64,000 bases of DNA from Amorphophallus konjac (Eukaryota > Streptophyta > Magnoliopsida > Alismatales > Araceae). Of the stretch, positions 57,061 through 64,000 are shown one piece after another. Numbering within the stretch: position 1 is the stretch's first letter; the number at the start of each line of letters is the position of its first letter. Made by a program: the position numbers and the translations under genes. The DNA lies in the NCBI GenBank assembly GCA_022559845.1, contig CM040128.1, forward strand, positions 268,838,698 to 268,902,697, in the 5' to 3' direction. The notes beneath the pieces were generated by a model. It worked only from the letters and a program-made list of their open reading frames with translations. It was not told the origin of the DNA and did not search any database.

Positions 57061-58880
57061 AAAATTTTATTGAAAATATGTGCAGAACTGATAAAAAGTG
57101 GAGCTCACAGACTGCACATGTGGGCCCAATAAAAAATAAGACAGGTAATAGATTTACTCTCATGTATGGATAATAAGTATTTCTTTAAGAATAAAAATAA
57201 GGGAGGAGGAGGAGGATCCAGGAGAAGCACAACAAGTGAGTTGGCTCTTCCGAGAGATGGCATGCATGGTTCCTTCAATTGGCGTCAGAAGTTGTCAGGC
57301 GCTGTTGTTGGCATTTTTATTTACCTGTGAGAACTGTGCATGGGGGAGCCGGGAAGAATAGAGGGGTGCAAGCAGCCTGTGATGGCATCTTTCTTGCCTT
57401 CCCGGTCGTTGGTGGCTTCTTCAGATCTTTACATGCCCATATATCTGATATATTTGCACGATGTCCCGACTATGATCATGAATTCACACTCCTAGGTAGC
57501 TAAATGATGGTCATTCATATCTGGTCATGACCTAACTACAGTTTAAATGCTAAATTGATAAAATTAATTACCCTCAGATCTTGATAAGATCACATGACCC
57601 TTAAAGACTATTTTTCATATTTATTTTTTTTGCATTTATTTAACATTTACAAAAGAACTGGAACTAGAAGTGTATAATTTATAACAATTAAAGAAATTTA
57701 TATAAATATAACAATTATAAAGAATTTACCTTAAGTTCTTCGTAATCCGGGGGGTAAGAAATTCAGGGTTCATGTTGTTGCAGTATATATATTGCGACGT
57801 TCATTTGCCTCCCATGAAATCGTCGACTCTCCTGTCGCCCTGACCGATCTGCTATCAGAACGTAGTAACCTGGTTCTCACTACCCAAGTTCACCTGTGCG
57901 GTATGCATGTATGAACTTGCATGTGCGTATGTTCGTATGTTATACCTTCACATATACAGATGTATGCATGTACGTTACCATGCATGCCAGAACTCTATCT
58001 CTAGCCATATATATAGATGAGTGTACAAGAGTAATAGAAATTGGAAAGACCACTACGTGTAATCCTTTAAGATGGCTTGAGCATCTCTAGCAATTAATTA
58101 TTGTAATTGTGGAAAGGGATGATGATCATATGGCACATGGTGTGCCGTGGCTGTAGTGATGAAATGTTCACGCTCCATGAGTTTGAGTTACATAACGCGC
58201 GCACTTTGGGTGACATTTGAGAACAAATTGCCATTTTTTTAATTTTAAACATAATTTTACAATAGCTAATAAAAAATTATTCAATACATTTTCAATATCA
58301 TCACTATACTCTTGAAAGATTTAGGGCTCCTTCAATAGCACATGCATGATGCGGCATTTCTAAGTTTTACACCTCAAACAATACGTTTTGCTTTTAAGTT
58401 GTGAAAGAATCTACTGACTGTTGGTCTTCAGAAATTTCTTTTTCGAAGTCTTAGTTTTCAAATGTTACCTGATATGCATCTTTTTACCTTTCTTATTCAT
58501 AAGATTTTCAGAAAACCTTCTGATAAGGTGTCTCCTTAACTACACTTTTTGAACATTGCTCTCTGATCATCATTGTCAAGGTAGTAAGACGATCAAATCT
58601 TGCCTCTTTCTCCATCCCCTCTACACCCTCAAACAACATGCCCTCCCTCTAGCAACCGCCCAATCATCTAGCACTCCATCTTCAACACCTCCATGTGGTC
58701 GCACAAGGAGTGATGATGATGGAGACATCATCCACAACTTCCTTTGGCTATGGTCTTCTTCACATTCCGACATCGTTTGAGTTCGGGCCTCTCTCTATAA
58801 AGGCTCAATTATCCCTTTTGTGCTATCTTTTTAAGTCATTTGATGTAATTTTCAATTTATTAGAGTCATGTCCCTAGGCC
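57061..58880. other. Unassigned intergenic sequence
   Basis: Short ORFs (74 codons at 57279-57503, 74 at 58556-58780) have no recognisable content. The chromovirus LTR start may lie in the last part; a TATA-like CTATAAAGG is at about 58795. Confidence 0.4.
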
Positions 58881-61100
58881 TTGCATTTATTTTCCTAGGT
58901 TTGAGTATCATTAGATTGTGTAATGTGCTATTGGGCTCAATTCTTCGGGCTTGGCCCATAAGCCCCCCTACCCCCTTTGGTTATTTGTCATTGAGTCTTT
59001 TGTAAGGGACTTATTGTAAAATGTGGGTTTCCTATATATAGGGCCCCATTCCCTTCATTTGGAGGGAATGAATGATTCAATACAAAAGATTTCCATTTGA
59101 GTGTTCAAACTTAGTTCTAGTGGAGTGAATCCTATAGTTGGGTGAGAAGCCCTAGGAGAGTGATTCCCCACCCCACCTCTCTCTCTATCCCTCTTTCTCT
59201 CTCCAAGGTTCGTCCCTTTCTCTCTCTCCTCCTCCTTCCTCCCAACTTCCAACCTCCACCTACCCCATTAAAGGCCCTCCACTTCCCATAGCTGCCATTA
59301 CTCCACCCCTATAGTCCCAAGGTAGAATCTCTCCCATTCCAACACTATCTTCTCTATTCCCACACAATCTACCCCCATTCCAACACAATCACCCCCTTCC
59401 CCACACAATCCCTCAACTTCCAAGGCCATTTCAAATTTGAAATCCCTTCCCTCCAAGCTTTGGCTGCCCCTCCCTCTAACCCCTTTAGCCTAGGTCGCCC
59501 CCACCTCCCTCCATTCTTCTCCCCCCCTTGCAATCCCCATCCCCCCTTACCTCCAGCTGAAGCCTGCGCCCTTCCCCTCTTCCTCCATCTCCCCTCCACC
59601 ATTAGACCCCCTCCACACCTCCCACAACCCCCCCTCTCACCCTTCATCCCCCCTCCCCTTCACCACATACCCCATTCTCCTCCTTCTTTCTAGGCTTTGG
59701 AAGCTGTCCCTAGGTTGCTGCTTGCAGTCCAGAAGTTACAGGTGAACCAGCAACTTGCAGCGGCCACCACTATTTCCTCCGGACGAGTTTGAAGACCCAA
59801 GAGCCACCGTTGGAAGCGTCTACCGGTCTCCTTCGCAACGGCAGTGGTTTCGTCTTCATCCGATCTGTGTGCTGCTCAGGAGCTCCGTTCTCCCACGACT
59901 GCGCATAGTTGTCCCTGCTGAGTACCTGAACCGTATTAGAAACTCTGCCACGACGAACCTCGGAGGAATCAGCCCACAAGCTCTTCTACAAAGTTCTTCT
60001 CCTTCCTGTCTACTTTCAGAATCAAGAAGTGGAATCCCGTTCGGCATCCGGTAGCAGAAGTTATCATTTTTCTCCCTCAGCTCCGTCGTCCTGCTACCCA
60101 CAGTCTACATCGACCAGTCGCCATTGTTCTGCATCCCCTAGTCTTCTCCGACATCGGTTGGCTTCCCCGTCAGTTTTGCTGCGAAGAGAACTCGTCCACG
60201 GTTCCAACGACTCCGACGACGCTTGATTCTGAGGTCGGGAGCTGCCGGGGCGTTCTCTGCAATCTACTTTTAGAAGTCTGCAACTGCTGGTCCGAGAATC
60301 TGAAGCTCTGTTCAAACCTCCATCCCGGTCAGCAGCGGCTCCAGAAGAAATTAAAGAAATTCTGAGGCATTCCCTTCCCAGCTATGAAGATTTCCCCACC
60401 GGTCTCGTCATCAGCAGAATTCCTGAGCGAGTTCTACAGCAGCAACACCGACTACCTGTCCCTGTTTGGAGAGAGCAGGCAGAACCGGTGACTTCATCGT
60501 TCAATACTTTTAAATCCTAGTTTCCCCTCCCCGCTTGGCCGGCTGAAGGCCCCTCCCTGTGTGGAGGTGATTTTGGTTGTAATATCCCTTAACCCCCACC
60601 CCAAGATCCCCCTCCTGCGAGAGGTGCAGTGTTGTAACTTGTTTGGGCAGGTCAAGCTACCCCGACGCGGCGTGTGGGGATCCACTCGCCTCCCCGCTCG
60701 CCCTCGTCTCCGACCGGGACCGGTTTCTTTAAACCGGTCGAGTAAGTGCTCAAACCTTCACTCCATTTAGTGCTTGTCTTTCAATATTAGTTCTTAATTC
60801 CGCTAGTTATGCGAGTGAGAGCCCGATCCTCAAGCCCCGTTATCTTGAGTGATCATCGTGGGAGAAGTGCAACCGGTGCCTTTGGCACTTTGTCGGCCCC
60901 CTTGAATTGGGCATCCACACCCATTGGGAATCCCATCTTGGCCTTGCTGGCCCTCTACCAGCAAGGGTCCAACCCCTCAACCTTACCTTGGCATTGCCAA
61001 GTTACCCCGGGCTTGGGTGAGTGTCGATAGAGCGGTGGCCCAATTCGACCCATTTGAATGCGATTGTGCTTGCTTGCATTAGGTCCGAGGTTGTGTCACA
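58881..61100 (+). mobile_element. 5' LTR of a chromovirus-type Ty3 element (start uncertain)
   Basis: It ends TTGTGTCACA at 61100, before the primer site. A TATA box (TATATATA) is at 59033, followed by GAATGAATGATTCAATACAAAAG (R-like) in two runs and a long CT-rich leader (59145-59690). The length would be 2 kb or more. I could not find the TG start with confidence. Confidence 0.55.
59033..59040 (+). promoter_or_regulatory. TATA box of the chromovirus LTR
   Basis: CCTATATATAGGGCC, the usual LTR promoter context. Confidence 0.6.
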
Positions 61101-61105
61101 TCAAT

Positions 61106-61117
61106 TGGTATCAGAAC
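61106..61117 (+). other. Primer-binding site, chromovirus-type element
   Basis: TGGTATCAGAAC is complementary to initiator tRNA-Met, five bases after the LTR end. Confidence 0.85.
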
Positions 61118-61198
61118 AAGTCATTAACTTGTCTCTATCAAGTCTAAGTCCTAGGACCTTTGCATTGTGTGTCCAACTCCATTTGTCCCTTGTCTTGC

Positions 61199-62746
61199 AT
61201 GTCCACCCGTAGTGGTGCTAGTTACCGATCCGATCCTTCATCTTCAAATCCACCCATGGATCCCCATCCTCAACTCAATCAAGATGCTCCTAGGGAGGAA
61301 CCTCAAGGTCAAATGAGTAGGGTAGATGTTGCCCTTACCAACATTCTTGCCCAACTTGAGTCCCTTACCACTCGAATTGCTCGGCTTGAAGAGCATGAGT
61401 TCCACCCAAGGAACAATGAGCCTAGAGTCCACCCTCCACATGTTGAGCCTCCTAGGGAAGACTCTCATTTAAGGAATAATGAGCCAAGAGTTCATCCACC
61501 ACATGGTGAGTTGCATAGGAATGAGTTCCACCCAAGGAACAATGACCCAAGAGTCCACCTTCCACATATTGAGCCTCATAGGGATGAGTTCCATCCTAGG
61601 AACCATGGACCAAGAGCCTATCATCCACATACTGAAATTTATAGGGAGGACTTGGATCATGACCCTTACCATGACCATGAGAGACCCCGACACCATCCAA
61701 TTCATGAAAGGCGTCTACGGGACGACCCGGATGACCCTCTCTTAAGGATGATTAAAGTAGAGGCCCCAAACTTTGATGGTTCCCATAAACCAAGTGTCTA
61801 CTTAGAGTGGGAAACCGTCATAGACCAATACTTTGAATGGTACCCTATGTCCGACCAAAGGAGGGTAAGGTTGGCCAAAATGCATCTCATCAGATTAGCC
61901 AAAACTTATTGGTTAAACCAAGAGGGTCTAAGAAGGATTAGGCGGGGAGAGCCTATTGATACTTGGGAGGGTATGAAGAACCAACTTAGGAACAAATACA
62001 TTTCCCAATCCTACCATCAAATGATGTTAGATGAATGGCAAAGCCTCACCCAAGAAGGGAAGACCGTGGTTGAATACATTGAGAAGTTTGACTCCTATCT
62101 TTTGAAGTGTGGAGTTCATGAGGACCCGGCCGTTACCTTGTCTCGCTTTAGGAATGGACTTCAAAGTCACATCAAGAGAGAGCTTTTTATGAGAGATGTT
62201 GATAACCTTGAGATAGCTTATCAAATAGCTAGGGATGTAGAAAGATTCTCTAGGATCCCTCGATTTGCTATTCCCCGACCAGTCGATCCCAAAAACATGG
62301 GACCACGGCCCATTCCGGCCACTCCCATGAAAGCCCATAATCCAAGTGGGAACACCCCATTAAGGCCTTACAACCCTCCTCCCACCATCACTCCAAACAA
62401 ACCCACCCCTAGTCACCCTCTCCCACGGAGGGAAGACATTCCCAAAGGCCCAAATGTAGGAACTACTTCGGGTAGCGGGCGTCAACAATGCTTTAGGTGT
62501 CAAGGGTTTGGCCACTTTGCGGGGCAATGTCCATCCAAGGGATTATCTAGCTTGCTTATTGAGGAAGAAGCTCCACCCCAAAAGGAACTTGAAGATGTCG
62601 TTGAGGACCATGAAGCCTCACTAGATTGGGAAGAGGAGTATGAAGCTCAATACCTAGAGTCGGGTCTAAATCACACCACTCCATCTACCAACTCTCATCT
62701 AGGAGTGATTAGATGCACCCTCACAAAACCCCAAGAAAAGGATTGA
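61199..62746 (+). CDS. Gag of a chromovirus-type Ty3 element
   Basis: This is the capsid and nucleocapsid precursor. The frame opens at 61160, but the Met at 61199 (MSTRSGASY) is the likelier start. Counting from 61160: four 21-residue repeats (EFHPRNNEPRVHPPH-type) at 80-163; gag core about 195-370 (KVEAPNFDGSHKPSVYLEWE, then EGKTVVEYIEKFDSYLL); proline-rich linker; zinc knuckle C-x2-C-x4-H-x4-C (CFRCQGFGHFAGQC) near 444. A TGA at 62744 ends it, with protease and RT continuing in the same frame. Chromoviruses normally have one gag-pol frame, so the TGA is probably a mutation, though a natural gag stop is possible. Confidence 0.88.
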   Translation: MSTRSGASYRSDPSSSNPPMDPHPQLNQDAPREEPQGQMSRVDVALTNILAQLESLTTRIARLEEHEFHPRNNEPRVHPPHVEPPREDSHLRNNEPRVHPPHGELHRNEFHPRNNDPRVHLPHIEPHRDEFHPRNHGPRAYHPHTEIYREDLDHDPYHDHERPRHHPIHERRLRDDPDDPLLRMIKVEAPNFDGSHKPSVYLEWETVIDQYFEWYPMSDQRRVRLAKMHLIRLAKTYWLNQEGLRRIRRGEPIDTWEGMKNQLRNKYISQSYHQMMLDEWQSLTQEGKTVVEYIEKFDSYLLKCGVHEDPAVTLSRFRNGLQSHIKRELFMRDVDNLEIAYQIARDVERFSRIPRFAIPRPVDPKNMGPRPIPATPMKAHNPSGNTPLRPYNPPPTITPNKPTPSHPLPRREDIPKGPNVGTTSGSGRQQCFRCQGFGHFAGQCPSKGLSSLLIEEEAPPQKELEDVVEDHEASLDWEEEYEAQYLESGLNHTTPSTNSHLGVIRCTLTKPQEKD

Positions 62747-64000
62747 CGTCGAACTTCAATCTTTCACACCTTTGTCAAAATAGGGAGCCATGTAAGGAAA
62801 GTGATCTTGGATAGTGGGAGTTGTGTCAATGCCGTATCACCCGATACCGTCAAGCTTCTTGGGCTAGCTATCACCCCTCACCCAAGTCCATACCGGGTCT
62901 CATGGATCAATAACAACTCCATCCCGGTCAACACTCAATGTCTTGTGCCCCTCACCTTCTCTTCATACCATGGTCAAATATGGTGTGACATCATACCCAT
63001 GGAAGTAGGTAGCATCCTACTAGGAAGACCTTGGCTTTATGATGTAGATACCACCATCTTGGGTAGAAGCAACAAATGCACCTTTGAACATGAGGGTAAG
63101 ACTATCCGTCTTAACCCCTCCCCACCTCGTCCCATGACCAAGAGGGACACTCCCCCTCAAGGACAACACCCCACCACCATATAAGTCTCGGGGAACTCCA
63201 CCCCTCCAACCCCATCCCTCACCCAAACTCCCAAACAAAGTGGGACCTCGGGGTTGGCCAAGGGTCTTCATCTCATCACTAGGAAAGAACTTGAAGAGGA
63301 GATAGTTCAAGGAGTACCACTATGTGCGGTGGTCATTTGCCTAGGAGAACCCACTTCCACCAATCCACATCCCATAGAAATCCAACAACTCCTAGAAGAA
63401 TTCCATGATGTGTTCCCAACGGAGCTCCCGGACCAACTCCCTCCCATGCGGGATGTGCAACATGCAATTGATCTAGTCCCGGGGGCCACTCTCCCAAACC
63501 TTCCTCATTATCGCCTCAATCCCACGGAACATGCCAAACTTCGGAGGCAAATAGAGGAACTCATTAGGAAGGGCTTCATTCGCATTAGCAAAAGCCCATG
63601 TGCCGTTCCGGCCCTTCTAACTCCCAAGAAGGATGGGTCATGGCGAATGTGTGTGGATAGTAGGGCCATTAACAAAATCACCGTCAAGTATAGGTTTCCC
63701 ATCCGTAGGTTTGATGACATGCTTGATATGTTAGCCGGAGCCACCATTTTCTCCAAAATTGACCTCAAGAGTGGCTATCACCAAGTTAGGATAAGGCCCG
63801 GGGATGAGTGGAAAACGGCTTTCAAAACCAAAGATGGTCTCTTTGAATGGTTAGTCATGTCTTTTGGGCTCTCAAATGCCCCAAGTACTTTCATGCATCT
63901 TATGACGGAGGTCCTTAGGCCATTCATTGGGATCTTTCTAGTTGTCTACTTTGATGATATACTCATCTATAGTCAATCCCAAGAGGCCCACCTTGACCAC
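62747..64000 (+). pseudogene. Protease and reverse transcriptase of the chromovirus-type element (cut by window end)
   Basis: In frame with gag. Aspartic protease has active-site DSG at 62810 (LDSGSCVNAVS) and GRPWLYDVD. A TAA at 63182 interrupts, then the same frame continues: RT with [59 protein letters not shown] and catalytic YFDD at 63947-63958. Only two stops break about 940 codons, so decay is slight. The RT type is chromoviral; I could not fix the lineage. RNase H, integrase and chromodomain lie beyond the edge. Confidence 0.88.

Overview
This is plant nuclear DNA, almost entirely retrotransposon-derived. All recognisable lineages are those of flowering-plant genomes: an Ogre/Tat-type Ty3 element with a second (archaeal-type) RNase H, Ty1/copia copies, a chromovirus-type Ty3 element, an RTE-clade LINE, a TRIM-like element and hAT- and Harbinger-type MITEs. 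The single convincing host gene belongs to the plant-specific DUF241 family. The sequence does not identify the species.

Bases 1-32801 are one nested stack. The right part of an autonomous Ogre/Tat element is at the left edge: gag end, reverse transcriptase, two RNase H domains and integrase (3-4667), a 3' untranslated region with a 145-bp tandem array (about 4941-6235), a polypurine tract, and a 3' LTR of about 5.2 kb starting at 6724. A 20.9-kb non-coding LTR element (a LARD, 7743-28617) sits inside that LTR, bounded by the 5-bp target duplication CCGCC. Its own LTRs are about 4.7 kb (7743-15630 and 23897-28617). A near full-length RTE LINE (about 10502-13764, minus strand) is inserted in its left LTR. 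The Ogre LTR resumes at 28623 and ends at 32801. LARD and Ogre share LTR ends, the 3' half of the LTR, the polypurine-tract region and 3' UTR repeat motifs, so the LARD looks like a non-autonomous partner mobilised by Ogre proteins. Its internal region (15631-23896) has no credible coding sequence and is a chain of tandem arrays in which short stem-loops recur. Stem sequences change between units, often on both sides at once.

Bases 32802-43591 hold older debris: a degenerate gag-like segment (33230-33770), an LTR-like leader, a 1.28-kb G-rich retro-insertion on the minus strand with a 17-bp target duplication (34797-36078), small tandem repeats, and a decayed copia element (38698-43591, plus strand, target duplication ACGTT).

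Bases 43592-46086 form the only host-gene island: a 75-bp near-perfect inverted repeat (43715-43883) next to a possible gene fragment, and an intact single-exon DUF241 gene (44983-45864) with a TATA box. A second copy of the same copia family follows in opposite orientation (46087-51611, minus) and carries a hAT-type MITE (50187-50734).

Bases 51612-58500 are AT-rich and hold a duplicated piece of the DUF241 promoter region, a TRIM-like element, a pair of 400-bp repeats, a Harbinger-type MITE, microsatellites, a minus-strand LTR remnant and a tandem-repeat block. From about 58.9 kb to the right edge is the 5' part of a chromovirus-type Ty3 element: LTR, primer site, gag (61199-62746) and the protease and reverse transcriptase start, broken by only two in-frame stops and cut by the window end.
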